A DNA stretch of 28,869 nt. Source: a virus. The translations under genes and the position numbers were made by a program. Below the pieces are notes generated by a model. The model made no database searches, was not told the origin of the DNA, and saw only the letters and a program-made list of their open reading frames with translations. The stretch lies in the IMG/VR virus record IMGVR_UViG_3300042519_001559, positions 1 through 28,869 of that record; one strand, written 5' to 3'. Of the stretch, positions 16,288 to 23,583 are shown piece by piece (the stretch's first letter is position 1; each line of letters opens with the position of its first letter).

Positions 16288-16866
16288 TTATCGGTTCACC
16301 GCTTCGTGGTGCATGGCATCGTATCCCCAAAAAGCACCAGCAGAAACCCATCCTTCTTTTGCAAATTCTTCCATAATCTCCAATGGCATGTCGGCTTTCA
16401 TCGGCCAGCTATCACGGAAAGTATTATCATCCGCATCCAAATCAATGGCGGCACCATAGGCATGTAGGGAATAGGACGAACCACCACGTTTCAGGCGGAA
16501 ATTAAACACCCCGCCATAATCTTCAGCTTCGTCTTTAATATCTGGATATTTTGGAATTATATTTTTAATATTGTTAAGCACTCTCAACAAAGAATCAGCA
16601 CATTTTTTATTGACGCGGGTTTTAGTAACCAATTTACCATCGTAATACATGGGATATGGGAAGTTGATCATCACAAGATTTGATTCATCTCCAGCTTTTC
16701 CGTAAAATTTAGTTAGGGATGCTTGATCACTTTTCGGCCATGGGTTATTCTTTGGCATAAGAGAACGCAAATATGTTTTACAAGCGGCTTGTGATTTCGG
16801 CCCCCAAAATCCATCAACAGTGGTTCCGATTTTTTTCTGCATTTTTTTAATTTCATCGCTATTCAT
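16288..16866 (-). CDS. Endolysin: peptidoglycan-binding plus M15 peptidase
   Basis: Probably cleaves peptide cross-links of the cell wall at lysis. Residues ~1-45 are a PG_binding_1-type repeat (IKKMQKKIGTTVDGFWGPKS). The C-terminal part is an M15/VanY-like metallopeptidase: SLHAYGAAIDLD supplies a zinc His and Asp, and the end (DAMHHE) supplies the last His. Length 192 fits small modular endolysins. No signal peptide, so a holin is needed; the small membrane gene at 18547 is one candidate, but unproven. Late element 5 nt upstream. Confidence 0.85.
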   Translation of the reverse strand: MNSDEIKKMQKKIGTTVDGFWGPKSQAACKTYLRSLMPKNNPWPKSDQASLTKFYGKAGDESNLVMINFPYPMYYDGKLVTKTRVNKKCADSLLRVLNNIKNIIPKYPDIKDEAEDYGGVFNFRLKRGGSSYSLHAYGAAIDLDADDNTFRDSWPMKADMPLEIMEEFAKEGWVSAGAFWGYDAMHHEAVNR

Positions 16867-16871
16867 AAAAA

Positions 16872-16877
16872 TACTTA
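16872..16877 (-). promoter_or_regulatory. Late promoter element TAAGTA, 5 nt before start
   Basis: Minus-strand TAAGTA, overlapping the stop of the DUF1353 gene, 5 nt before ATG 16866. Confidence 0.6.
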
Positions 16878-17282
16878 GTCCAGACCATATTTTTCAAATC
16901 TCTTTTTCCAAATTGGGTAAGAACCCAAAGCAACGGCGGAATAGATTGTCCATCTCATGGGGAGGGAGACTCCCGCCTCTTTCATCAATTCCAAAAACAT
17001 CCAATTGGATTCCTTCCAAGTGAATTTATGATTGAAGGGGGAGAAACACCAATCATGCACCAATGCTGCTGGAAATGCTCCTCCGAATGGTCCAACGATA
17101 GGCCAAGCAAATTTTGGGGAACTGATTCCATCCGTAATGAATCCTTTTTTGACTGTGATTAGATGATTTTTGTAAAAACAGCGAAAGTTATCCCCCAACT
17201 CAAATTTTCGAGTCCCTTTATGGATACCCAAATCTTTAAGATATATTGTGTCGGGAAAGGTGTTTTTATTAACGGTGGTCAC
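16875..17282 (-). CDS. DUF1353 family protein
   Basis: 135 residues matching the DUF1353 pattern: GFITDGISSPKFAWPIVGPFGG, then a conserved AALVHDWCF with His-Asp, then a helical tail. The family is common in tailed phages, often near lysis or tail genes, and its biochemical role is not established; the conserved His/Asp hint at a metal site. It lies directly upstream of the endolysin, consistent with a lysis-related role. Start is GTG 17282, 5 nt after TAAATA. Confidence 0.78.
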   Translation of the reverse strand: MTTVNKNTFPDTIYLKDLGIHKGTRKFELGDNFRCFYKNHLITVKKGFITDGISSPKFAWPIVGPFGGAFPAALVHDWCFSPFNHKFTWKESNWMFLELMKEAGVSLPMRWTIYSAVALGSYPIWKKRFEKYGLD

Positions 17283-17287
17283 AATAA

Positions 17288-17293
17288 TATTTA
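17288..17293 (-). promoter_or_regulatory. Late promoter element TAAATA, 5 nt before start
   Basis: Minus-strand TAAATA then 5 nt to GTG 17282; only 2 bp from the -35 of the divergent thyX promoter. Confidence 0.65.
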
Positions 17294-17295
17294 TC

Positions 17296-17323
17296 TTGAC
17301 ATTTGGAAATATTTTATTATACT
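17296..17323 (+). promoter_or_regulatory. Sigma70-type promoter of thyX
   Basis: TTGACA (17296-17301), 16 nt spacer, TATACT (17318-17323). The thyX ATG at 17330 is 6 nt beyond the -10, near the expected +1, so the message would be leaderless. Confidence 0.65.
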
Positions 17324-17329
17324 AATGGA

Positions 17330-17965
17330 ATGAAAGCAGAACTTATTTCACACTTTGGGGACGATTTAATGATCGTCAATGCAGCTAGAGTTTCTTTTGG
17401 GAAAAATAAAGATATTTTGGATGATAAAGATGAAAAGCTGATCAAGTATTTAGTGGAGCATAAACACACCGCACCTTTTCGACATCCCCAATTACAATTC
17501 AGAATTGAATGTCCTATCTTTGTGGAACGACAGCTTTTCAAACATCAGGTAGGGTTATCAGCCAATAGCATTAGTGGAAGATATGTGGATTTCTCCGATA
17601 ATTATTATCATGTCAAGGAACTTAGACAGCAATCGTCTTCATCTAAACAAGGGAGTGATGGGTTGTTGGACAGACCCGATCTGATTGATAAAATGGATGC
17701 TCATATTGAATGGGGGAAGAAATTGTATGCGGAATTGTGTGATGCTGGAGTCGCCAAAGAACAAGCCAGAGTCATTCTTCCTCTTTGTTTGGAGACACAA
17801 TTTATCTGGACTGGATCGTTGTTGGCATTCATTCATATGTGGAAATTGCGACTGAAAAGCGATACTCAACAAGAAACAAGGGAAATCAGTCAACAAATGC
17901 TTGATCTGGTTGAAAACATTGAAGGTAATCCGTTTGAGCATACACTGAAAGCTTGGGGATATTGA
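17330..17965 (+). CDS. thyX: Flavin-dependent thymidylate synthase
   Basis: Makes dTMP from dUMP using FAD, NADPH and methylene-folate. Features: early LISHFGDDLMIVNAARVSFG, HTAPFRHPQLQFRIECPIFV, the ThyX signature region (FKHQVGLSANSISGRYVDF) and the C-terminal LRLKSDTQQETREI. The signature normally reads RHR; here it is KHQ, so one or both arginines are changed. 211 residues from ATG 17330, a normal length. A TTG at 17303 would add nine residues but lies upstream of the expected transcription start. It clusters with other nucleotide genes loosely (nrdAB at 12-15 kb). Confidence 0.9.
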   Translation: MKAELISHFGDDLMIVNAARVSFGKNKDILDDKDEKLIKYLVEHKHTAPFRHPQLQFRIECPIFVERQLFKHQVGLSANSISGRYVDFSDNYYHVKELRQQSSSSKQGSDGLLDRPDLIDKMDAHIEWGKKLYAELCDAGVAKEQARVILPLCLETQFIWTGSLLAFIHMWKLRLKSDTQQETREISQQMLDLVENIEGNPFEHTLKAWGY

Positions 17966-17966
17966 T

Positions 17967-18341
17967 ATGAGAACGATAATGGCTGGGAGCCGCGAAGGTA
18001 TCCATTACGATGATGTGCTTAAAGCCATGGAAACATGTCCATGGACACCCATAGAAATCGTATCCGGCAAAGCCCGTGGTGTGGATACCATGGGGGAACA
18101 ATGGGCAAGGGAGAACGATATCCCGATCAAGGAATTTCCAGCTAATTGGAAACGATATGGTATTGTTGCTGGTATCATAAGAAATGAGGAAATGGGTGAC
18201 TATGCTGATGCTCTCGTAGCTGTATGGGATGGGGAGTCCAAGGGTAGTAAACACATGATAGATTATGCTAAGAAAAAAGGTTTGAAAATCCACATTCATA
18301 TTCCAAGAGAAAAGACTAGACTTGAAGAATTGTTTGAATAA
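17967..18341 (+). CDS. SLOG-type protein, DUF2493 family
   Basis: 124 residues with the DUF2493 pattern: MAGSREG near the start, SGKARGVDTMGEQWA, FPANWKRYGIVAGIIRNEEM, VAVWDGESKGSKHMI. SLOG folds bind nucleotides or NAD-like ligands and often occur in signalling or defence contexts; the ligand here is unknown. It follows thyX by 1 nt, with GGGGA upstream of ATG 17967, so it is in the same operon. Confidence 0.82.
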   Translation: MRTIMAGSREGIHYDDVLKAMETCPWTPIEIVSGKARGVDTMGEQWARENDIPIKEFPANWKRYGIVAGIIRNEEMGDYADALVAVWDGESKGSKHMIDYAKKKGLKIHIHIPREKTRLEELFE

Positions 18342-18344
18342 GTA
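18339..18344 (+). promoter_or_regulatory. Possible late promoter element TAAGTA
   Basis: TAAGTA 8 nt before ATG 18353; it includes the stop of the preceding gene. Confidence 0.35.
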
Positions 18345-18352
18345 ATAAAGTT

Positions 18353-18550
18353 ATGATTAAAATTCTGAAAAATAATAGTGTGAAATTGTGCTGCAAGGGT
18401 CGTAACTGCCCCATCGTCACCGAGCTTGCCGATGGAATGGTGGAGATTGTGGATGATAACGGGAACCGTATTGTAGTCCGCAAGGAAGAAGCCCTTCTTA
18501 TTTCCGATGGGGTGAAAACGATTGATGCCCAAAAATTGATCCTCGGATGA
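18353..18550 (+). CDS. Hypothetical protein, 65 aa
   Basis: Small, predicted beta-rich protein with two Cys near the N-terminus (LCCKGRNCP), possibly metal-binding. Unknown function. Its stop overlaps the next start by ATGA, so it is coupled to the membrane gene downstream. Confidence 0.6.
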   Translation: MIKILKNNSVKLCCKGRNCPIVTELADGMVEIVDDNGNRIVVRKEEALLISDGVKTIDAQKLILG

Positions 18551-18840
18551 GCCTCTGGTTTCAATCATTCGTTTTGATTGGCTGTTGTTTGATCCTGAAA
18601 TACGGATCAATCCTTGAGCCTATCCGTGTCTTTCTCAGACAGTGGGATTTCTTTGAAAAGCTCCTCAAATGCTGCATGTGCATGGGATTTTGGGTTGGGT
18701 GTTTCTTCGGATCGGTTTGGTCTGAGCATGTTTGGGAGATTCCGCTTTGGGGATTCTATGCATCCGCGATCTGCTGGTTTGCAGATTATCTGACGATGGC
18801 ACTTGACAAATATCTGGATTATGGTAATGTGGGGGAGTGA
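18547..18840 (+). CDS. Small membrane protein, 97 aa
   Basis: About two to three hydrophobic segments: ~6-17 (SFVLIGCCLILK), ~45-57 (MGFWVGCFFG region) and ~67-85 (LWGFYASAICWFADYL). A LLKCCMCMGFWVG segment, with Cys-x2-Cys before Gly-Phe-Trp, resembles a phage/plasmid membrane family of the DUF1360 type. A holin role is possible given the endolysin 1.7 kb away, but there is no proof. Coupled by ATGA to the preceding gene and GTGA to the next. Confidence 0.62.
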   Translation: MSLWFQSFVLIGCCLILKYGSILEPIRVFLRQWDFFEKLLKCCMCMGFWVGCFFGSVWSEHVWEIPLWGFYASAICWFADYLTMALDKYLDYGNVGE

Positions 18841-19028
18841 AAACAAAGGAAGAACTTCTTGGAGAATGGAAAGATGATCGTAAAGTATCCGACCCATCAT
18901 ATCCAGAACTTTTCAGATGGCGACGGGCGATCCTAATGGAAGGATACAACACATGTTCCCTGTGGAGAGGTGGTAGTAAAGAAAGGACTCTGTATCAATG
19001 GACTCTACCTTTCTCCAAAAGAGAATAA
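18837..19028 (+). CDS. Hypothetical protein, 63 aa
   Basis: Small protein starting at GTG, with GGGGGA directly upstream and a GTGA overlap with the membrane gene. Basic and Trp-containing (ELFRWRRAILMEGYNTCSLW). Unknown function; one base separates it from the next gene. Confidence 0.5.
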   Translation: MKTKEELLGEWKDDRKVSDPSYPELFRWRRAILMEGYNTCSLWRGGSKERTLYQWTLPFSKRE

Positions 19029-19029
19029 T

Positions 19030-19284
19030 ATGACACTTGAAGAATTATCAAAAAATCTACCCAAAGATTGGTGGGAGAAATTGGAACGTGCTGCCTTTAG
19101 AGAGAGGGGTCGTAGGCACTTTTATGAAAAGAATTACGCTGATAAAATGACATATGATCGTTTCATCTATTTCCAATATTTGGAAAGTGAGATATTATGG
19201 GGTCGTTCTTGTGATGAACGAGCAATTGAATTGTTAAATAAATATGATGAGAACCATCCCACAGAAAGATTTGATAAATCTTGA
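19030..19284 (+). CDS. Hypothetical protein, 84 aa
   Basis: Starts at ATG 19030 (MTLEELSKNLPKDWW), just after the preceding stop; the longer in-frame extension overlaps that gene and is rejected. Helical and charged, with an aromatic middle (DRFIYFQYLESEILWG). Its 3' end overlaps the kinase start by 38 nt and contains that gene's late promoter element. Confidence 0.58.
   Translation: MTLEELSKNLPKDWWEKLERAAFRERGRRHFYEKNYADKMTYDRFIYFQYLESEILWGRSCDERAIELLNKYDENHPTERFDKS
19235..19240 (+). promoter_or_regulatory. Late promoter element TAAATA, 6 nt before start
   Basis: TAAATA inside the end of the 84-aa gene, 6 nt before ATG 19247; it picks the kinase start. Confidence 0.6.
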
Positions 19285-20071
19285 AAATTTTCTAAAAATA
19301 ATTTATGAAAAACAAACACAATACACTCCTGACAGAATCCCATCTGGAGCGGAACAAGGCTATTCTGGAAGAGGTGGAAAGAAACTCAAAGCTGCCACCG
19401 CTGTCGCTTACAGAAGCCATGAATCAATACGAGATGATTCGATCCCAGAGTTCACAGCGGAGAAAGAATACAAGAAAAAGGTCGCTGGTAGAAATGTAAT
19501 GGCGAAACGGGTCAAACCCGTGGAAGAGAAATGGTTGACACATTGGGCCGAGAAAGTTGGTCTGATGATGGATAACAACGAATTTGACAGCAAGTGGAAT
19601 GAACAGGGTCGAAAAGGGGAAGCGGAAAACAATGTTTATTTTGATGAGGAATCCCAGAGATGGTTCAAGAGAAATAACTTATCTTACCACACCACCTATT
19701 TGGAATTCTTTTACAGACTTGTCTTGCACAATGCTTCATTCCCTGAATCGCCGTATAGTCTGGAAGGGTTTGTGATCAATGATGGGGAACTCCAGCCGAT
19801 CATCTCCCAACCTCATGTCCGTGCCACTAAAGGAGCAACGGAAGTGGATGTGGAGGAGTTAATGAATAAATTGGGATACACCAAGATAAAGGGAACCCAG
19901 CATGATTATTATAATGCGGAGAAGGGAATTCGTGTGGAAGATATGCACGATGAGAATGTGCTGATGGATGACGATGGGAATATCTTCGTGGTTGATCCCG
20001 TTATCTATTTGGATGATGAGGGTAAGAAACACCGGATCACATCCGATCAACCCCTACAACACGAAATATAA
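19247..20071 (+). CDS. Kinase-like protein of polyvalent-protein type
   Basis: C-terminal ~160 residues resemble the Ser/Thr/Tyr kinase domain of polyvalent proteins: GEAENNVYFDEESQRWFKRN (nucleotide loop and Lys), SPYSLEGFVINDGELQPIIS, then DMHDENVLMDDDGNIFVVDP, where D-x-H-x-E-N-V-L is the catalytic loop and VDP the metal-binding Asp. The target could be host proteins. N-terminal ~110 residues are polar and unrecognised, and include the leader-like FLKIIYEKQ. I choose ATG 19247 over 19244 because of the TAAATA spacing. A second open frame (19305-19499) overlaps the N-terminus. Confidence 0.7.
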   Translation: MRTIPQKDLINLENFLKIIYEKQTQYTPDRIPSGAEQGYSGRGGKKLKAATAVAYRSHESIRDDSIPEFTAEKEYKKKVAGRNVMAKRVKPVEEKWLTHWAEKVGLMMDNNEFDSKWNEQGRKGEAENNVYFDEESQRWFKRNNLSYHTTYLEFFYRLVLHNASFPESPYSLEGFVINDGELQPIISQPHVRATKGATEVDVEELMNKLGYTKIKGTQHDYYNAEKGIRVEDMHDENVLMDDDGNIFVVDPVIYLDDEGKKHRITSDQPLQHEI

Positions 20072-20074
20072 ATA
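20067..20074 (+). promoter_or_regulatory. Late promoter TATAAATA, 5 nt before start
   Basis: Exact T4 late consensus TATAAATA, 5 nt before ATG 20080. Confidence 0.78.
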
Positions 20075-20079
20075 ATATT

Positions 20080-20304
20080 ATGAAAAAGTTCACAGATTTT
20101 TTCGATGACTATCTCAAGAAAGTTGAGAAATCCGATCAATCAAAATCGGAGATGTCCAAAGGTGAGAAAGTGGAACAAGAGCATGTGACACCATCCAAAC
20201 GTAAAACCAAATTAGGTAAGAAGTTGGTTAAAAGAATCGTCGGAAATCATTTGGACGAAGACCCTGTTTATTACTCCAAGTTGGAAAAGATACACAAGGA
20301 TTAA
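20080..20304 (+). CDS. Small Lys-rich protein, 74 aa
   Basis: Strongly basic C-half (SKRKTKLGKKLVKR) after an N-terminus of aromatic amphipathic helix (MKKFTDFFDDYLKKVEKS) that recalls T4 internal-protein targeting peptides such as MKTYQEF. It could be a packaged DNA-binding internal protein; this is inference. Preceded by a perfect late promoter and convergent with the next gene (4 nt overlap). Confidence 0.62.
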   Translation: MKKFTDFFDDYLKKVEKSDQSKSEMSKGEKVEQEHVTPSKRKTKLGKKLVKRIVGNHLDEDPVYYSKLEKIHKD

Positions 20305-20978
20305 CTTCGTCTGTAATAATCATACCACACACTTCGGGATAATCCGAAATCCACCAATACGATGGATGGTTGATCATCTCTAAGAACTTCTCCATAGGAA
20401 TTCACCCGACCAAAATCTCCGGGATATTCCATATCATAATCCATAATCAAAGAATTTAAATCTTGGAACCATTCGTTCTCTTGAACCTTTTCTTTTAATT
20501 CATCGGATATACTGTGTCCCCACCCTCTCCTCCCTTGATTTTCCGATTTCCACCATGTCAGGTAATCCTGAACTTCGGTATGGGATAATCCAGTCAATGC
20601 TTGGAATCTTTTTGGGGATACTTTATTAGCCAATTCCATTTCAACCCAGAATGGCCCCTCATCCTTGATCCATTCCGCGACTTCAAACACCTTGGCAACC
20701 ACCCCATAATTCTGTAGATAGCGATCTGCCTCCACGCTGTTCTGTCCCAAACCTTTGATGTTTTTGGCAACCTTGAGAACTTTTTCATTATCAACTTGGA
20801 ATATGACACGGGATGAGCCGGAACCCAATCGTTTCAAATGTTGCGTGGCATATTTCAATTTTCCAGCATAGGAAGAAATGGAATTGAATTCGTTGAATGA
20901 AAATGCTTCGGGATAATCTTCCTCTTCGGGTAAGATACTCTCCATCAATTCATGATATAATTTATGAAATCTAACCAT
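20301..20978 (-). CDS. Protein-kinase-fold protein
   Basis: 225 residues with kinase-like elements in order: Gly-rich loop LGSGSSRVIFQV (~55-66), VLKVAK with the ATP-anchoring Lys, NSVEADRY with the helix-C Glu, GDFGRVN as the catalytic-loop Asp-x4-Asn, and VDFGLSR as the DFG metal site. Compact, like phage or aminoglycoside-type kinases. The N-terminus (FHKLYHELMESILPEEE) bears the late leader with LME/LPE sites. Start ATG 20978 sits 5 nt after TAAATA; the longer frame upstream overlaps the 686-aa gene. Confidence 0.7.
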   Translation of the reverse strand: MVRFHKLYHELMESILPEEEDYPEAFSFNEFNSISSYAGKLKYATQHLKRLGSGSSRVIFQVDNEKVLKVAKNIKGLGQNSVEADRYLQNYGVVAKVFEVAEWIKDEGPFWVEMELANKVSPKRFQALTGLSHTEVQDYLTWWKSENQGRRGWGHSISDELKEKVQENEWFQDLNSLIMDYDMEYPGDFGRVNSYGEVLRDDQPSIVLVDFGLSRSVWYDYYRRS

Positions 20979-20982
20979 GTTA

Positions 20983-23043
20983 TTATTTAAGATATTTGGA
21001 ATACACTCGATATAAATTGGTGTAATTGTGTTTTTTGGATAGAACTTCAAAATTACTTTTTTCCGTGGAAGGTGTATCGCGGAAAGAATTTTCTCTCGCT
21101 TCATAGTGTTCAATCTCCATGAGGCAATATAAGCGCAAAGCGTTTAAGATGTGGGGAAAGAATTCATCCAGAAATTGCACGAATTGGAAATTCTTATTAT
21201 CCATATTTTTAAAATTTATCTTGAAATTGTCAGTTACTAACACATTGTTGTAATTATATACCGTGGTGACACCCATCATTAAAAAGTCTATACCTTCCAT
21301 GGGATTGGTATATGATTCAAAAAATTTATCAAATTGTAGCTGTGCTGGATCATCTCCAGCTTTGGGTTTGAAATTTTCCATTGCCAAATTGGTGATAATT
21401 TTTTCGGTAATATCGGTTAAATTTCTCAGGTTGGTTGTTGGATAATCAACACCAGTATTGGTCGCCCACAACAATAATTTAGCTGGAGCATCTACATTAA
21501 ATGCTTTCATGGGTTTATTTCCCTTCAGTGCAAAATTTTCAAACCATTCCTCTTCATCCGCCAGATACTCGGTGATCATGGAATAATTTGGATCACCATC
21601 TGGTGCTTCTTTTATAAAACCAGCTTCCACGAATATTTCCAATAATTCATCCTCATCATCCAACATATCCTCGATCTTATCGTCAAAATTCTTTAGATAA
21701 TGACAATAAGTACCAAATTTATCGGAATCGTTATGATATTCCTCGTCTGAAAAATGGATTTCCAAGCTGGTGTTGGTTAGGATCATTCGATATATGTTTA
21801 TGTCAGCGGCATCATATATGTATTGGAACAATTGGGAATATTCATAATCTTCATCATATTCCCCGTCACGCGCCTTACTAACATCGTAATCTTCAACTTC
21901 CAATTCAACATCATCCGGTAAATTGAACTTGGTTAAATCAATGGTGGATGTTCCATTGGCTTGGAACATGGGTTGTTCATCATTATCATACCAATAATCA
22001 ACACTGCTATATGTCAATCTGTTGTTATACCGCTCTTTTATTTCCTCAAGCTCATCTTTCAGACCCAATTGGGAATGTCTGTTTTCAGTGTTTTCATCAT
22101 CCCAATCATGTTCAATCCTTTTAAAATCGGATGAATCTTGTTGGTTCTCTTCATCCGAAAAATAATTGGCAACCAGATCACGGATTTCATCGTCGTAATA
22201 TGTCCCCCCTTTTTTAGTATAAGAATTGCCCCGGAAATCTTCAGGTGTGGTTGATTGCTTCCCTTTTAGGTAATTCACCAAGGATTTGTAGAAATTGGGA
22301 ATCGTAGTATCCCCATATATCTTGGTATCGGGAATGGCAATCTCATCCCCATTATCATCTACCAGACGGCGAACGCGCAAACGGGACATGGGGCGCAATC
22401 CATAAGCACCGGATATTCCCCTATCGGAATCCACGAATATTTCCCTCTTCTGAAAATCCTCTTCCGTAAGCTCGTTGAAATCCTCTTCTCGCACTACATA
22501 GGCAACAGCACCCCCCGAAATGGCTTCTTGGATGGCGCATTGAAAATATCCCCCACCTTGGGAGTGACAGGATGATATGTTGCGGTGATCGGACATGCGA
22601 ACCACATCAATGGGAGCGCGGGAGAGAATGACTATGAATTCCGGCTTCTCAAAAGCTGCTTCCAGATTGTCCTTATACATCGCAAACCAATCCAGATATT
22701 TTTTCTTTTTGTTTTCCGATACTTTCAGGGCAGCAATCGCTTTGCCAATGTTGATCTTCTGTTCCTTGTGTTCTCCCTGTCCATACTTTGGATCAAGCTT
22801 GATTTTCCTAATGACTTCCCCTTTCTTCAAATCCACCTTGTCAAAATGCTGGATTCTTTTCATGTCATCCATGATACTCTGAGCCGTAATGTCCGTTCCA
22901 ATGGGAAATGCCACGCGCATCTTGTCTCCAAAAATATGATCAAAAGGTAGGTCATCTGAATGTTGGTTGAGATAATCCACGACCTTTTGGTTCATCTCTG
23001 TGATGAGGACGGATTCGTAGAGTTCTTGGAGTTGGAAAATCAT
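20983..23043 (-). CDS. Large protein of unknown function, 686 aa
   Basis: I do not recognise the family. The leader (QELYESVLITEMNQ) matches the putative capsid-targeting type, with an ITE site. Residues ~135-250 contain a well-packed domain (FIVILSRAPIDVVRMSDHRN, ISSCHSQGGGYFQCA, SGGAVAYVV, ISGAYGLRPMSRLRVRRL) that I have the impression recurs in other large phages; the Ser-Ser-Cys-His could be functional. The middle is very acidic (Asp/Glu runs) and the C-terminal third is helical. Large size and late promoter suggest a virion or injected protein. Confidence 0.6.
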   Translation of the reverse strand: MIFQLQELYESVLITEMNQKVVDYLNQHSDDLPFDHIFGDKMRVAFPIGTDITAQSIMDDMKRIQHFDKVDLKKGEVIRKIKLDPKYGQGEHKEQKINIGKAIAALKVSENKKKKYLDWFAMYKDNLEAAFEKPEFIVILSRAPIDVVRMSDHRNISSCHSQGGGYFQCAIQEAISGGAVAYVVREEDFNELTEEDFQKREIFVDSDRGISGAYGLRPMSRLRVRRLVDDNGDEIAIPDTKIYGDTTIPNFYKSLVNYLKGKQSTTPEDFRGNSYTKKGGTYYDDEIRDLVANYFSDEENQQDSSDFKRIEHDWDDENTENRHSQLGLKDELEEIKERYNNRLTYSSVDYWYDNDEQPMFQANGTSTIDLTKFNLPDDVELEVEDYDVSKARDGEYDEDYEYSQLFQYIYDAADINIYRMILTNTSLEIHFSDEEYHNDSDKFGTYCHYLKNFDDKIEDMLDDEDELLEIFVEAGFIKEAPDGDPNYSMITEYLADEEEWFENFALKGNKPMKAFNVDAPAKLLLWATNTGVDYPTTNLRNLTDITEKIITNLAMENFKPKAGDDPAQLQFDKFFESYTNPMEGIDFLMMGVTTVYNYNNVLVTDNFKINFKNMDNKNFQFVQFLDEFFPHILNALRLYCLMEIEHYEARENSFRDTPSTEKSNFEVLSKKHNYTNLYRVYSKYLK
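20984..20989 (-). promoter_or_regulatory. Late promoter element TAAATA, 5 nt before start
   Basis: Minus strand, overlapping the stop of the 686-aa gene; 5 nt before ATG 20978. Confidence 0.7.
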
Positions 23044-23048
23044 ATTAT

Positions 23049-23054
23049 TATTTA
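23049..23054 (-). promoter_or_regulatory. Late promoter element TAAATA, 5 nt before start
   Basis: CTTAAATAATAAT then ATG 23043 on the minus strand, the same string as before the kinase gene at 20978. Confidence 0.7.
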
Positions 23055-23071
23055 AGGGATAATGTGAAAAA

Positions 23072-23145
23072 TGGTAGCCCCACCGAATTTCGAGTTCGGA
23101 ACCTACAGAGTCAAAATCTGTTGCTCTACTTTGAGCTATGGGGCG
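23072..23145 (-). tRNA. tRNA-Gln (TTG)
   Basis: Cloverleaf read on the minus strand: D stem GCTC/GAGC, anticodon stem ACAGA/TCTGT with loop TTTTGAC (anticodon TTG), T stem CCGAA/TTCGG, acceptor GCCCCA/TGGGGC with a first-pair mismatch, and encoded ACCA. Confidence 0.85.
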
Positions 23146-23147
23146 AT

Positions 23148-23237
23148 TGGTGGGTGCCGCTGGAGTCGAACCAGCACAGACTTATTGATGTTGCCGCTAA
23201 TTTACAGTCAGCTTTGCTCTCCAATGCTAGGACACCC
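23148..23237 (-). tRNA. tRNA-Tyr (GTA)
   Basis: Acceptor GGGTGTC/GGCACCC, anticodon loop CTGTAAA (GTA), T arm GCTGG-TTCGACT-CCAGC, a ~20-nt variable arm as expected for class II bacterial tRNA-Tyr, and encoded CCA. Confidence 0.88.
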
Positions 23238-23238
23238 G

Positions 23239-23316
23239 TGGTCAAGTGGGAGGAATTTGAATCCCCAATCTCTCCCGTCCAAAGGGAGCGCGATAGCCAG
23301 ATTACGCCACCACTTG
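23239..23316 (-). tRNA. tRNA-Pro (TGG)
   Basis: Acceptor CAAGTGG/CCACTTG, anticodon stem CTCCC/GGGAG with loop TTTGGAC (TGG), T arm around TTCAAAT, encoded ACCA. Confidence 0.88.
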
Positions 23317-23326
23317 ATGAAAAATA

Positions 23327-23400
23327 AGCCTCTGGTCGGAATCGAACCGAAAACATAACCTGATTACAAATCAGACATTCTACCGTTGAATTACAGAGGC
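23327..23400 (-). tRNA. tRNA-Thr (TGT)
   Basis: Acceptor GCCTCTG/CAGAGGC, anticodon stem TCTGA/TCAGG with loop TTTGTAA (TGT), T loop TTCGATT. CCA is not encoded. Confidence 0.85.
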
Positions 23401-23405
23401 GATAG

Positions 23406-23479
23406 CACACCAGAAGGGACTTGAACCCTCAGAATTACCGCGTGAAAGGCGGTTGGCTTTACCATTTGCCTACTGGTGC
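23406..23479 (-). tRNA. tRNA-Glu (TTC)
   Basis: Acceptor GCACCAG/CTGGTGT, anticodon stem ACCGC/GCGGT with loop CTTTCAC (TTC), T arm GAGGG-TTCAAGT-CCCTT. CCA is not encoded. Confidence 0.85.
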
Positions 23480-23488
23480 ATTGAAAAT

Positions 23489-23581
23489 TGGCTCTTAGGG
23501 GTGGGGTCGAACCACCATACCGCTCGGAGACGGATTACAACAAATTAACAGTTTGCCCTCTTGCCATTAGAGTACCTAAGA
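23489..23581 (-). tRNA. tRNA-Asn (GTT) with long variable arm
   Basis: Acceptor TCTTAGG/CCTAAGA, D stem CTC/GAG, anticodon stem GCAAA/TTTGT with loop CTGTTAA (GTT), T stem GGTGG/CCACC, encoded GCCA. The variable region is about 23 nt and can pair CCG with CGG, unusual for tRNA-Asn. Confidence 0.78.
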
Positions 23582-23583
23582 TT

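Noticed and set aside
20979-21113. Longer start of the kinase-fold gene
   Set aside because: Lies inside the 686-aa gene; TAAATA then 5 nt points to ATG 20978.
23064-23410. Plus- and minus-strand ORFs over the first tRNA cluster
   Set aside because: The sequence is explained by tRNA genes; the frames are by-products of tRNA sequence.
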